Source: an uncultured bacterium
GTDB lineage: Bacteria > Verrucomicrobiota > Kiritimatiellia > CAIVKH01
Reading direction: 5' to 3'
NCBI GenBank assembly: GCA_903906425.1
Contig: CAIVKH010000325.1
Span: 38,920 to 102,919 of the forward strand
DNA: 64,000 nucleotides
Shown: piece by piece, positions 45,763 to 55,416 of the stretch
Position numbering within the stretch: the stretch's first letter is position 1
Layout: each line of letters begins with the position of its first letter
Notes under the pieces: generated by a model
What the model saw: the letters and a program-made list of their open reading frames with translations, nothing else
What the model was told of the DNA's origin: nothing
Database searches by the model: none
Program-made: the position numbers and the translations under genes

Positions 45763-47124
45763 TCAGCGCAGGCCAAATTCGTTCAGCTTGCGGTGCAGCG
45801 TCCGGCGGCTGATGCCGAGTTCGATGGCCGCTTTCGTGACGTTGCCTTTGTGCAACTCCAGCGCGCGCACCGTGAGCTGCCGCTCGGCGTCGTTGATCGA
45901 CAGCGCGCCGCCCTTCACCGGGCTCAGCGTGACGCGGGCTGCTCCGCCGGTATTCTCGCGGATGTTCACCGGCAGATCGCGGACGGTGAGCTTGTCGCTG
46001 CGCGCAAGCACGACCATCCGCTCGGCCGCGGTGATCAGCTCGCGAACGTTGCCCGGCCACGAATAGGCCGTCAGCAGCTCCATCGCGTCGGGCGTGACGC
46101 TTTCGATCTTCTTCGCGTTCTCCGCGGCGAATTCGGCCAGGTAGTGCCGGATCAAAAGCGGAATATCGCCGGCGCGCTCGCGCAGCGGCGGCAGGCGGAT
46201 CGTCACGACATCGAGCCGGAAGAAAAGGTCCTGGCGGAATTTTCCCTGCGCGACCATCTGCTGGAGATCGCGGTTCGTCGCTGCGATCAACCGCACGTCA
46301 ACGCCAATCGTTTCGCTTCCGCCGACGCGCTCGAAACTGCGCTCGCCCAGCACGCGAAGAATTTTCACCTGCGTCGCCGGGCTGATCTCGCCGATCTCGT
46401 CGAGGAACAGCGTACCGCCGTCGGCCAGCTCGAAACGTCCGCGCCGCCGCTCGGCCGCGCCGGTGAATGCGCCCTTCTCGTGGCCAAAGAGTTCGCTTTC
46501 CAAAAGCGTTTCCGACAGCGCGGCGCAGTGGACCGCGACGAACGGCGACTTCGCGCGCGGGCTAAGCCGGTGGATCGCATGCGCGACGAGTTCCTTGCCC
46601 GTGCCGCTTTCGCCGGTGATCATCACCGTCGCACGCGACGGCGCGACCTGCCTGATCGTGTCATAAACCTCCTGCATCGCCAGCGACGTGCCGACGAAAC
46701 TTTCGAGGCCGAACTTCTTGTTGAGCTGTTCGTGCAGGTCGCGGTTTTCCGTTTCGACCTCGCGCGAACGCAGCGCGCGCTGGAGGAGCATTTCGAGCCG
46801 GTCGAGGTTGATCGGCTTGGTCATGAAGTCATACGCCCCGCGCTTCATCGCCTCGACCGCCAGCTCGATGGAGCCGAACGCGGTGAGCATGATCACGACC
46901 GGCTGCGGCGTGCGCGCGAGGATGCGTTGCAGCAGCGTAAGCCCGTCCATGCCCGGCATCCGCACGTCGCTGAGCACGACATCGAAATGCTGGCTGCCGA
47001 CGAGCTCCAGCGCCTTCGCGCCATTATCCGCGAGCTGCACGTCATACGCCCGCTGCAACGCCCGCGCGAGTCCCTCGCGCGCGTTCTTTTCGTCGTCAAC
47101 AATCAATATCGAAGGTTTTTTCAT
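45763..47124 (-). CDS. Sigma-54-dependent NtrC-family response regulator
   Basis: ILIVDDEKNAREGL receiver; GESGTGKELVAHAIH, ELFGHEKGAFTGA, GGTLFLDEIGE; C-terminal Fis-type HTH. Confidence 0.97.
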   Translation of the reverse strand: MKKPSILIVDDEKNAREGLARALQRAYDVQLADNGAKALELVGSQHFDVVLSDVRMPGMDGLTLLQRILARTPQPVVIMLTAFGSIELAVEAMKRGAYDFMTKPINLDRLEMLLQRALRSREVETENRDLHEQLNKKFGLESFVGTSLAMQEVYDTIRQVAPSRATVMITGESGTGKELVAHAIHRLSPRAKSPFVAVHCAALSETLLESELFGHEKGAFTGAAERRRGRFELADGGTLFLDEIGEISPATQVKILRVLGERSFERVGGSETIGVDVRLIAATNRDLQQMVAQGKFRQDLFFRLDVVTIRLPPLRERAGDIPLLIRHYLAEFAAENAKKIESVTPDAMELLTAYSWPGNVRELITAAERMVVLARSDKLTVRDLPVNIRENTGGAARVTLSPVKGGALSINDAERQLTVRALELHKGNVTKAAIELGISRRTLHRKLNEFGLR

Positions 47125-47239
47125 GCGATTCGGACCGGGACTATAGCGGGGCGCTCACGCGTTGACCACCGCTGATCGATGAACACTCTGCTTGCCCGCG
47201 CAGCATCGGCCCGGCTATTTGTCGGCAAAGGTTCTTACG

Positions 47240-47530
47240 ATGCTGAAGATCCGGGACATCATTTGGAAAATGCAGTTCATTGAGAAGCTCGCGGTCAAAC
47301 ACGGCGTCACGACGGATGAAGTCGAGGGCGTCATCTTCGGACGACCGCATATTCTTCGCGTCCGGCGGGGTCACGTGAAGGGCGAGGATGTTTATGAAGC
47401 ATTCGGAAAAACTTTGGCAGGCCGCCATCTCGTTGTATTTTTCATCAACAAACCGGGTGGCGCGCTGCCGATTTCGGCGCGGGACATGACGGACGCGGAA
47501 AGACGATATTATGAAAACCATAAAATCTAA
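47240..47530 (+). CDS. BrnT-family-like toxin
   Basis: WKMQFIEKLAVKHGVTTDEVEGVIFGRPHILRVRRGHVKGEDVYEAFGKTLAGRHLVVFFINKPGGALPISARDMTDAERRYYENHK. Confidence 0.75.
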   Translation: MLKIRDIIWKMQFIEKLAVKHGVTTDEVEGVIFGRPHILRVRRGHVKGEDVYEAFGKTLAGRHLVVFFINKPGGALPISARDMTDAERRYYENHKI

Positions 47531-47780
47531 AAAAGACAGGCTCCCCGACGAATTTGCAACCGCGGAAGCAGCCGGCGAATTCTGGGACACTCACGATTCG
47601 ACCGAATATCTCGCCGACATGGAACCGGTCAAAGCGGATGTCCGGCTCGAACGTCGCATCTTCGAAATCGAAGTCGAAGCGGATGTCATTGACGCGCTTC
47701 GCAAGCGTGCGACCAAGGAACACAGGCCCGCATCACGGCTCGCTAACGACCTGTTGCGCCGCGAACTGGTTCATGCGTGA
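47511..47780 (+). CDS. BrnA/CopG-type antitoxin
   Basis: LPDEFATAEAAGEFWDTHDSTEY... ; overlaps toxin 3' end by 20 bp. Confidence 0.75.
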   Translation: MKTIKSKKDRLPDEFATAEAAGEFWDTHDSTEYLADMEPVKADVRLERRIFEIEVEADVIDALRKRATKEHRPASRLANDLLRRELVHA

Positions 47781-47798
47781 TCTCGCTCCACAGCGAAC

Positions 47799-48035
47799 AT
47801 GAAAACGATCAGAGAACACGACCGGGTGGTGCTGACAGCGAACATTCCCGCCGAGGGTTTGGAAGCCGGTGACGTCGGCACGGTCGTTCATGTTTACAAT
47901 GACGGGCACGCCTACGAAGTTGAATTCGTCACCCTCGACGGGCACACCGCCGCCGTCGTCACGCTGGAGTTGAATCATGTTCGCGGCGTCAACCGTCGCG
48001 AGATGACGCACGCACGCGAGCTTGCCGCCGCGTAA
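47799..48035 (+). CDS. DUF4926-like protein
   Basis: EHDRVVLTANIPAEGLEAGDVGTVVHVYNDGHAYEVEFVTLDGHTAAVVTLELNHVR. Confidence 0.75.
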   Translation: MKTIREHDRVVLTANIPAEGLEAGDVGTVVHVYNDGHAYEVEFVTLDGHTAAVVTLELNHVRGVNRREMTHARELAAA

Positions 48036-48058
48036 CGAAACCCGCGAGGTTGCACGTC

Positions 48059-48139
48059 CTACGTCCGCTGCAACGCCCGCACGAGTCCCTCCCGCGCGTT
48101 CTTTTCGTCGTCAACGATGAGGATGGTGGGTTTTTTCAT
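48059..48139 (-). pseudogene. Truncated duplicate of the response-regulator N-terminus (26 aa)
   Basis: MKKPTILIVDDEKNAREGLVRALQRT*; near-identical to MKKPSILIVDDEKNAREGLARALQRA of the 45763-47124 CDS. Confidence 0.85.
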
Positions 48140-48163
48140 GGGAGAAAGTGTAGGAAATGATCT

Positions 48164-48574
48164 TCACGTATCAGCGCATTCTCGGAACTCAATCGGACAA
48201 TCTTCACAGGTCAACCCGTCGGCATCATTCAGTGAAATCTTCCCCGCAATTGACTTCTTAACAGGATCAAAATGTCCGAAGAAATTCACGGCACCAGATG
48301 ATGATTTGAAGTGTATATCTAGGGTTTTCCAGAGAACTGTCGCAACGCCACCACAGCATTTCCCGCAATACGGAGTGTGAGCATGCACAGTCATATCCCC
48401 TGTGAATGTGTCCTGCTCCAACTTCGGGTTTGGCGTTTCATCGAAGTTAAAAAAGATCGCAGCCTTGTGATGGCGCGGAAAGATTCCGAGCCTTCTACCC
48501 AGAAAAACTTTCACTCCGCCTAGGGTCTTTTTGGGAATCATTCTAAATTGCCTTGAAAGATGATCAATACCCAC
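48164..48574 (-). CDS. Hypothetical protein
   Basis: 136-aa ORF with cysteine pairs (CGKCC, CEDC). Confidence 0.45.
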   Translation of the reverse strand: MGIDHLSRQFRMIPKKTLGGVKVFLGRRLGIFPRHHKAAIFFNFDETPNPKLEQDTFTGDMTVHAHTPYCGKCCGGVATVLWKTLDIHFKSSSGAVNFFGHFDPVKKSIAGKISLNDADGLTCEDCPIEFRECADT

Positions 48575-48753
48575 CCGTTCTGATCTTCTTTGCCGTCAAC
48601 ATAACACCGCAATGAATCGGGAGGTTGGTTTGTAGTGCGCGACGTGAGTCGCGCGCGAAGCGGAACGTTCCGTTTTGCAGTCCATATAAGGGCGCGGCGC
48701 TCATTCCTATTTCATATCTCATATCTCATATTTCAAATTTCAAAATTCAGATT

Positions 48754-48800
48754 TTCCAATGATTGGAAAAATGCAGGGCGATGATTTCCAATGATTGGAA
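48754..48800. repeat. Paired-dyad element, copy 12
   Basis: Dyads centred 48761 and 48793. Confidence 0.97.
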
Positions 48801-48804
48801 ATGT

Positions 48805-49146
48805 TCATGGCGCTGCGGCGGGTTTCGCGTCGAGGTGCAGGGTGCAGTGGCCGAAGGTGAGGGTGCGGGAGCCGGGGTTGGGGTTGTAGGCGGGGGCGAT
48901 TTTGTAGAGGCGGCCGCGGCCGGCGGTGATCAGGCCGGCGTTTTTCAGATTCTGAATTTGTTTCGAGCAGTTCGAGTTTGAGCAGTGGATGAGCGGGGCA
49001 AGATCGGGCACGCCGTAGCCTTCGCCATCGGCGAGGACGGTCAGGATCGCGAGGCGCATGGGGTGCGCGAGCGCGGTCATCAGGGTTCCGCGGTGGGGCA
49101 GCGGGAATCCCGGCTGGATCTGCGTTGGCGATGGGGCGCTGTTCAT
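48805..49146 (-). CDS. ArsR-like winged-helix transcriptional regulator
   Basis: LMTALAHPMRLAILTVLADGEGYGVPDLAPLIHCSNSNCSKQIQNLKNAGLITAGRGRLYKI. Confidence 0.75.
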   Translation of the reverse strand: MNSAPSPTQIQPGFPLPHRGTLMTALAHPMRLAILTVLADGEGYGVPDLAPLIHCSNSNCSKQIQNLKNAGLITAGRGRLYKIAPAYNPNPGSRTLTFGHCTLHLDAKPAAAP

Positions 49147-49214
49147 TTTGATCTCCTCGAATTGATCTGTTCAGGTCCTGCTTTCTTCATTTTACGGCCT
49201 AATTTCGACATTTT

Positions 49215-49469
49215 CGCCGCGGAAGCGAGAATTTCTCGGCAGGAAGTTATCGTTTCCAGGCATTGACGCTTCATTTCTTGACATTAGAAAATCAACTTCG
49301 AGCATTGAGAAGTCATCTCTCGATATTGATTTTCTTTCTCAAGGCATTGTGATCGTGTCTCTCGGCTTGGAGACTTCATTTTCGGGCAGTATTTTATCAG
49401 CTCCAGCCTTGTAACTTTCAGCTCAAGGCATGGAGTAATCGTCTCTCGGCATCGAATAATCATCATCCG
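49215..49469 (-). repeat. Degenerate 21-bp tandem repeat (minisatellite)
   Basis: Reverse strand: CGGATGATGATTATTCGATGC CGAGAGACGATTACTCCATGC CTTGAGCTGAAAGTTACAAGG CTGGAGCTGATAAAATACTGC CCGAAAATGAAGTCTCCAAGC CGAGAGACACGATCACAATGC CTTGAGAAAGAAAATCAATAT CGAGAGATGACTTCTCAATGC ... Confidence 0.85.
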
Positions 49470-49780
49470 GCTTGGAATTCGGACATTCCGGTGGTGATTT
49501 CGGGTGTTCGACCGTTGCCGGATCATCCGCCATCCGCGAATTCGGCGCTTCAAGCGCCGGCTTCTGAAATCTGAAATCTGACTTCTCATTTCCCTTCCGT
49601 GGTCTTTGCACTCAGGAGGCGGATGCGGCGAGCGTCGCGCGCGTCCATTTCGCCGTCAGTGATCAGTGTCGAAGAGTTCCTCATATGATCTCGTCAGCGA
49701 ATATAGCGGGGAGGCCTTCGATTGACCATAGTGGAGCGCAACGGCCGGTCATGGCTTCGCAAGACTGGTCGGCGCGGGCT

Positions 49781-51016
49781 CTATTTTTCTTCGATCCGAT
49801 AGAGGGCTTTGTCGGTGCGGATGAAAAGGGCGTCGCGGCTGACGGCGGGGCTGGCCATGATCCGTTCGTGAAGTTCGTTCGTCGCGGCAGCCTCGAAAGT
49901 GCGGCCGGCTTTGACGACGGTCGTTTTGCCTTCCTCGCTGCAAAAATAAATCCGCCCGCTGGCGATGATGGGCGAGGCGGAGAAGTTCCCGGTGAAGCGC
50001 TGCTCCCAGATGACCGTGCCGGTTTTCGCGTCGAGACACGTTGCGGAGCTGTTGTCGCTGACGACATAGAGTTCGTCGCCGGCGAGCAGCGGCGATGGTT
50101 TGAGCGGCATCTTTTTGTCGCACTTCCACGCGACCTGCGAGGCGTCGAGCGTGCCGTGGCCGCCGAGGCGGACGGCCCAGAGTTCCGGCTTCATGAATCC
50201 GGTGTCGATATAAACCAGACCGTGGCCGGCAACGGGCCGCGGCGTGTTCGAGAAGCCGGGCATGCGGATTTTCCAGATTTCTTTTCCGGTCATCGGCTCG
50301 TAGGCATAGGCCCAGTGCGCGCCGGGAATGATGAGCTGGTCCTGCCCGTCAACGTTGACGGCCAGCGGAACGCAAAACGCCTTGCGGGTGTCGGCGGCGC
50401 AGTTGAGGTCGCCGGAGCGCGGAGTTTTCCACGCGATCTTTCCGGTGTCCTTGTCGAGCGCGGCGACGTACTGGACGTTCGTGCCGTCGCAGGGGATCAC
50501 GAGCAGGTTCTTGTAAATCGCCGGCGAGCTGCCCGGGCCGACCATGTGGTCGAGCTGCAATTCGGTGTTGCGCCACAAAATTTTTCCGGTGCCGGTGTCG
50601 AGGCAGGCGGTGCCGGTGGTTCCGAAATTCACATAGACGCGGCCCTCCTCGATGACCGGCGTCGGCGAGGCGTGGCTGTTCTTGTTTTGGATGACCATAG
50701 GTTTTTCGCGCCGGAAAATTTCAACATCATGCAGCAATTTGCCGCTGGATTTTTCAACGCACAGCGCCCGCAGAGAAAGATTGCTGTCCGTCGCGGTCGT
50801 CATCCAAATTTGATCGCCCCAGATGACCGGCGATGACCAGCCCGTGCCGGGCAGCTCGGTGCGCCACGCGATGTGATTCGTCGGGTCCCACGTGAGCGGA
50901 AGCTTCGCCTCGTCGGCGTGGCCCTGGCCGTCCGGCCCGCGGAATTGCGGCCAGTTGTCGGTCGCGCGGGCGGAAGCGGCGGCGAAAAAAAGACAGGCAA
51001 ACAAAAATGATTTCAT
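49781..51016 (-). CDS. PQQ-binding-like beta-propeller repeat protein
   Basis: NWPQFRGPDGQGHADEAKLPLTWDPTNHIAWRTELPGTGWSSPVIWGDQIW...; signal peptide. Confidence 0.88.
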   Translation of the reverse strand: MKSFLFACLFFAAASARATDNWPQFRGPDGQGHADEAKLPLTWDPTNHIAWRTELPGTGWSSPVIWGDQIWMTTATDSNLSLRALCVEKSSGKLLHDVEIFRREKPMVIQNKNSHASPTPVIEEGRVYVNFGTTGTACLDTGTGKILWRNTELQLDHMVGPGSSPAIYKNLLVIPCDGTNVQYVAALDKDTGKIAWKTPRSGDLNCAADTRKAFCVPLAVNVDGQDQLIIPGAHWAYAYEPMTGKEIWKIRMPGFSNTPRPVAGHGLVYIDTGFMKPELWAVRLGGHGTLDASQVAWKCDKKMPLKPSPLLAGDELYVVSDNSSATCLDAKTGTVIWEQRFTGNFSASPIIASGRIYFCSEEGKTTVVKAGRTFEAAATNELHERIMASPAVSRDALFIRTDKALYRIEEK

Positions 51017-51089
51017 GGATTCCTCGCGCGTAGAATTCGCCGCATTGGTTCGAAACTTCCACGCGCGATTTTTATGCGCGCGGCGAATC

Positions 51090-51136
51090 TTCTAATGATT
51101 GGAACTTTGCGCGCGCGGGATTTCCAATCATTGGAA
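51090..51136. repeat. Paired-dyad element, copy 13 (first dyad TTCTAATGATTGGAA)
   Basis: Dyads centred 51097 and 51129. Confidence 0.95.
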
Positions 51137-51181
51137 ACTCCGATGGTGGTCAGGAGCGCGCGCTTGAAAGGAACGTGAAGT

Positions 51182-53215
51182 GTGAATCTGATTCTGGCTT
51201 TTCTGGGGTTCAGTTTTTTTGCGACGAACGCGCCGGTGGCGCCGAAACCGCCGGCGACGGCGCTGACGTATCCTGATTTGATCCGGCGCGTGACGGACCT
51301 CGAACAGCTCGCGGTGCTGCCGGTGAAGGGCGAGACGTGCGCGCAGTGGTCGAGCTATGACCGCAAAAGCAAGTTCGATGAGGCGACGGGGAAATATGTG
51401 GACTGGTTCGCCAACGGCGACGGCAAAGGTTTCATCCGCGAGGAAAATGGCAAGCAGGTGATGGCGGAAATGAACGGGCCGGGCTGTATCTGGCGCACGT
51501 GGTCGGCCACGCCGGAGAAGGGCCACGTCCGTATTTTTCTCGATGGCGCGGAGCAGCCGGCGATTGATCTTTCGTTCGCGGATTATTTCGGCTCCGGCGG
51601 GCTCGTCGGTTTCCCGGCGCTGATTTACAAGACCGCGGCGAACGGTTTCAACTGCCGCATTCCGATTCCGTATCAGAAGTCTTGCAAGATCGTGGCCGAT
51701 CAGGGATGGGGAAATTATTTTCAGTTCACCTACACGACGTTTCCGGCCGGAACCATCGTGCCAACATTCACGCGAAAATTCATCGGCCAGTATTTTGCGG
51801 AGTTGCAGGATCTGGACGCGAAGATGGGCGCGGGGCTGGGCGATAATCCGTCGCCGCCCGAAGGCAAAGAAAAGACGATCGCGAAAACGATCACGGTCCA
51901 GCCGCACGAGACGGTTTGCGTTGCGAAGATTGACGGGCCCCGCGCGATTACCAGCTTCAAGGTGAAGCTCGAAACGAACGGGCTGGACGATGTCGAGGCG
52001 GCGCTGCGCGCGGTGACGCTGAATATGAAGTGGGACGGTGAGAGCAAGGCCAGCGTGTGGACGCCGCTCGGCGATTTCTTCGGGACCGGGCCGGGAATCA
52101 ACATCTACAAATCGCTTATGCTCGGAATGACCGCGGACGGATTTTATTCGTATTGGTACATGCCGTTCGAAAAGAGCGGCGCGATCGAGCTGATCAACGA
52201 AGGCGGCGTGCCGGTGAAGCTGGCGTGTGAGATCGCCCACGCGCCGCTCTCGCAGCCCACGGCGCAACTTGGCCGATTCCACGCAAAGTGGCATCGTGAT
52301 GCGTTCCTGCCCGCCGAACCGGAACGCGATATGGATTGGACGATGCTGAAGGCCGCCGGTCGCGGCCGGTTCTGCGGCGTCGCGCTCAACGTGTGGAATC
52401 CGCGCGGCAACTGGTGGGGCGAGGGCGACGAGAAATTCTTCGTGGATGGCGAAAAGTTTCCGTCCACCATCGGCACGGGCTCGGAGGATTACTTCAGCTA
52501 TGCGTGGTCGAGCGCGACGTTGTTTTATCAGGCGCTGCACAACCAGACGCGCAACGACGGCGGCAACCGCGGGCATCTGTCGGTGAACCGCTGGCATGTG
52601 GCCGACAATATTCCGTTCCAGTCGCAGTTCGAGGGCTGCATCGAAAAGTATTTCCTGAACGCGCGACCGACGCTCTACGACTGCGTCGTATATTTTTACC
52701 AGGCCGCGGGAGATTCTGATCCGTACGAGCCGCAGGCGGTTTCCGAACGCATCGGTTTTTATCCGAAACCGGAAATCCAGAAGACCGAGGGCTCGATTGA
52801 AGGCGAGGACCTGCGCGTGATCGAGAAATCCAGCGGCGATACATCGCCGCAGGACATGAATCATTATAAGGGCAAGTGGAGCGATGGGCGGCATCTCTTC
52901 TGGAGTCATGCTCAAGACGGCGGAAAGCTGAAACTCGCCCTGCCGGTGAAGACTTCCGGGCGCTTCGAGATCGTCGCTGCGATGACGAAGGCCAAGGACT
53001 ACGGCATCGTGCAATTCTCGCTCGATGGCGAAAAACTCGGCCAGCCGTTCGATGGTTTCAACGACGAGGTTGCACCATCCGGTGAGATCAAACTCGGCAT
53101 TCGCGAGCTTTCCGCCGGTGAGCACAAGCTCACGCTCGAATTCACTGGCAAAAATCCGGCGGCGTCCGGCTTCTTTGCCGGCCTGGATTATCTGAAGCTC
53201 GTGCCGCAGAAATAG
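51182..53215 (+). CDS. DUF2961-domain protein
   Basis: SSYDRKSKFDEATGKYVDWFANGDGKGFIREENGKQVMAEMNGPGCIWRTWSATPEKGHVRIFLDGAEQPAIDLSF; GTGSEDYFSYAW. Confidence 0.88.
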   Translation: MNLILAFLGFSFFATNAPVAPKPPATALTYPDLIRRVTDLEQLAVLPVKGETCAQWSSYDRKSKFDEATGKYVDWFANGDGKGFIREENGKQVMAEMNGPGCIWRTWSATPEKGHVRIFLDGAEQPAIDLSFADYFGSGGLVGFPALIYKTAANGFNCRIPIPYQKSCKIVADQGWGNYFQFTYTTFPAGTIVPTFTRKFIGQYFAELQDLDAKMGAGLGDNPSPPEGKEKTIAKTITVQPHETVCVAKIDGPRAITSFKVKLETNGLDDVEAALRAVTLNMKWDGESKASVWTPLGDFFGTGPGINIYKSLMLGMTADGFYSYWYMPFEKSGAIELINEGGVPVKLACEIAHAPLSQPTAQLGRFHAKWHRDAFLPAEPERDMDWTMLKAAGRGRFCGVALNVWNPRGNWWGEGDEKFFVDGEKFPSTIGTGSEDYFSYAWSSATLFYQALHNQTRNDGGNRGHLSVNRWHVADNIPFQSQFEGCIEKYFLNARPTLYDCVVYFYQAAGDSDPYEPQAVSERIGFYPKPEIQKTEGSIEGEDLRVIEKSSGDTSPQDMNHYKGKWSDGRHLFWSHAQDGGKLKLALPVKTSGRFEIVAAMTKAKDYGIVQFSLDGEKLGQPFDGFNDEVAPSGEIKLGIRELSAGEHKLTLEFTGKNPAASGFFAGLDYLKLVPQK

Positions 53216-53363
53216 CGACGGCCAACATCTTCCTGCTTGCCCGCCCGGGTTCAACTGATCACTCTGCCGGCTTTTTGCATAATAATGCGAAGTGTGTGAT
53301 AGTAATTGCGGGATAACATCAGAGGGGGAAAGGACGGAATCTGCTAATGGATAGGGCAAGGTA

Positions 53364-55208
53364 TTGAACGAACTTTCTTTGTCAGGCGAAGAACCGGAAT
53401 CGGGAGCTTCGACAGGAAAAGTCTATCACGGATTGGCGGCAGGTGCGCTTGCCGTCGCCTTTGTCGTTGTGCTGGGGCTGTCCCTGCACGTCACGAATTC
53501 GCAGCGGTTGATCGCGCCGGCGGATTTGAATTTTCATCGGGCCGCAGGTCAGGCGGACCGGGCACTCCGCGTTCAGTTTGATTGGATGGATTTCCTGCCG
53601 GCATTCGATCTGGGCGCCGATCATACCGCGACGCTTGAGCTGCCGCGCTTCGAAGATGGCTGCGAGTTGGTGATGATCGGGCGCGAATCGAGCCTGAAAA
53701 ATTCCAGCACGGTTCACCCGCCGGATGTGAAGATCGCCGTGAACGGTCGCGAACTTGGAAATTTCAAGACGAACTTTCCACACTGCTTCAATGGCTGCTC
53801 CGTCCACGGCGCGCGCTTTGTCATTTCCGGAGCGATGCTGAATCTGGCGACCAACACCGTCACGTTCGCAGTCCGCGATTTCGATTTTCTGGGCCGCATG
53901 GTCATTTCGCGCCACCCCGCCCTTGCGCGGGTCACGCGTCTGGCGCTGCCGCTGTTTGCGTGGATGTTTCTGGCTTCGCTGGCGTGGTGGTTTGCCGGCT
54001 CGAACCGGCGATGGATTTTTCCCGTCGCCCTGGTCGTGACATTTTTCGCCGGTTATCACCAGTCGCTGGCGACGATGAAGATCGCGCCGTTCGCGGACTA
54101 TTTCTTTTCCGACCCGGCGGATTTCATCAAGCCCATCGCGCTCGGCGAATACACGTTCGACGTGGCGAAACACCCGCTTTTCCAGCCGGTCGCGCGTCCC
54201 CTGTATTTGCTTTTGAAAATGCTGTTCAGCCAGCCGGGTGCCGAGCCGATGGCCGTGATGTTTTCGCTGGTCGGCGCGTTCAATGTTTTTCTGGCGTGGC
54301 GCATTTTCCGCCGCTGGTTCGCCCGGCCGCTCGCGGCGGCGATGCTCGCCGTGCTTTACGGTTTCACGTTTTCGGTCTGGACGTTTTCATCGCACATCGA
54401 GACGTACATTTTTTCCGCCACCGCCGCGAATCTGTTCCTCCTGGCGATGCTGGGGCGCGACCGCCTGAAGAAATGGGCCGGCATCGCGTTGCAGGTTGCC
54501 GCCGGTTCTTTTGCGGCACTGATGAATCCGCCGCTGCTTGTGCTGAATGCTGTTTCGCTCGTCCGCATGAGGCGGTGCAGCGGAAAGTTTGCGGTGCTTC
54601 GCGAAAGCCTGATTGCCGCGGCCGTGCTCGTCATTTACATGGCAGGCACGCGAATCATCGGCCATTTTTCCGGAGCGATGAACGATTCTGATTCCGCGCC
54701 CAAAGCCGTGGGCGGGCTTGTTGGATCCGAGGCCGCGACATTTCATCACTATGCCAGGAGCGCGAATCTCACGCTCTTTCAGGCCGGCAACATTCTCGCC
54801 GGACAGTGCGTCCACGCCATCGCCGGGCAGACATTTCCGAGCCACTGGTCCGACGGATTGCGCGGAATCGAGCACTTGTGGAAACACGAATGCCTCGGCG
54901 CGCCGGCGGCGCTGGCCGTCGCGGCGCTTTGGGCGGCCGGACTCGCCGGTCTCGCGCTCCAGCGCGAGCGGCGCCGGACATCGCTCGAACTCTTCGCGCT
55001 AGTGCTTCTGCCCTATTTCCTTTTCTTCTGGGCGTTCAACCCTGGCGAGATGTTCCTCTATTCCGCGCCGCTCGTCTCGCTGCTGCTGGCGTGGCTCGGC
55101 CGCGGCTGGGAAAAAATCTTCGCCGGCGCGCGGCTCGAATTTTTTCTGCTGGCGTGCGGCTTTTTTCTGCTGTTGCACAACGCCGCCTGCCTCGCCTCGT
55201 ATCCCTGA
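53364..55208 (+). CDS. Multi-TM membrane protein (possible glycosyltransferase-like)
   Basis: 614 aa, many hydrophobic segments; TTG start assumed by ORF track. Confidence 0.65.
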   Translation: MNELSLSGEEPESGASTGKVYHGLAAGALAVAFVVVLGLSLHVTNSQRLIAPADLNFHRAAGQADRALRVQFDWMDFLPAFDLGADHTATLELPRFEDGCELVMIGRESSLKNSSTVHPPDVKIAVNGRELGNFKTNFPHCFNGCSVHGARFVISGAMLNLATNTVTFAVRDFDFLGRMVISRHPALARVTRLALPLFAWMFLASLAWWFAGSNRRWIFPVALVVTFFAGYHQSLATMKIAPFADYFFSDPADFIKPIALGEYTFDVAKHPLFQPVARPLYLLLKMLFSQPGAEPMAVMFSLVGAFNVFLAWRIFRRWFARPLAAAMLAVLYGFTFSVWTFSSHIETYIFSATAANLFLLAMLGRDRLKKWAGIALQVAAGSFAALMNPPLLVLNAVSLVRMRRCSGKFAVLRESLIAAAVLVIYMAGTRIIGHFSGAMNDSDSAPKAVGGLVGSEAATFHHYARSANLTLFQAGNILAGQCVHAIAGQTFPSHWSDGLRGIEHLWKHECLGAPAALAVAALWAAGLAGLALQRERRRTSLELFALVLLPYFLFFWAFNPGEMFLYSAPLVSLLLAWLGRGWEKIFAGARLEFFLLACGFFLLLHNAACLASYP

Positions 55209-55224
55209 GGGCGCGTTCCGGAGT

Positions 55225-55271
55225 TTCCAATGATTGGAAATTTGCGCGGCCGGATTTTCCAATCATTGGAA
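55225..55271. repeat. Paired-dyad element, copy 14
   Basis: Dyads centred 55232 and 55264. Confidence 0.97.
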
Positions 55272-55416
55272 AAAAACAATGCCGGGGGTGGTTTTTTGGA
55301 CACCGATGGGCGGCATCGGGGGAAGGATGAAAAATCAGTGTGAGATTGACGCGAGGCGGAGAATTTATCATAGGCGACGGTTCAATTGAAATTGGTCTAA
55401 CGAGAAGGAAGATGTC

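Noticed and set aside
45793-47175. 460-aa plus-strand ORF opposite the sigma-54 regulator
   Set aside because: Antisense shadow; the opposite strand has clear NtrC-family motifs.
51128-53359. 743-aa minus-strand ORF opposite the DUF2961 gene
   Set aside because: Arg/His/Ala-rich shadow ORF of a well-supported CDS; no recognisable domain.
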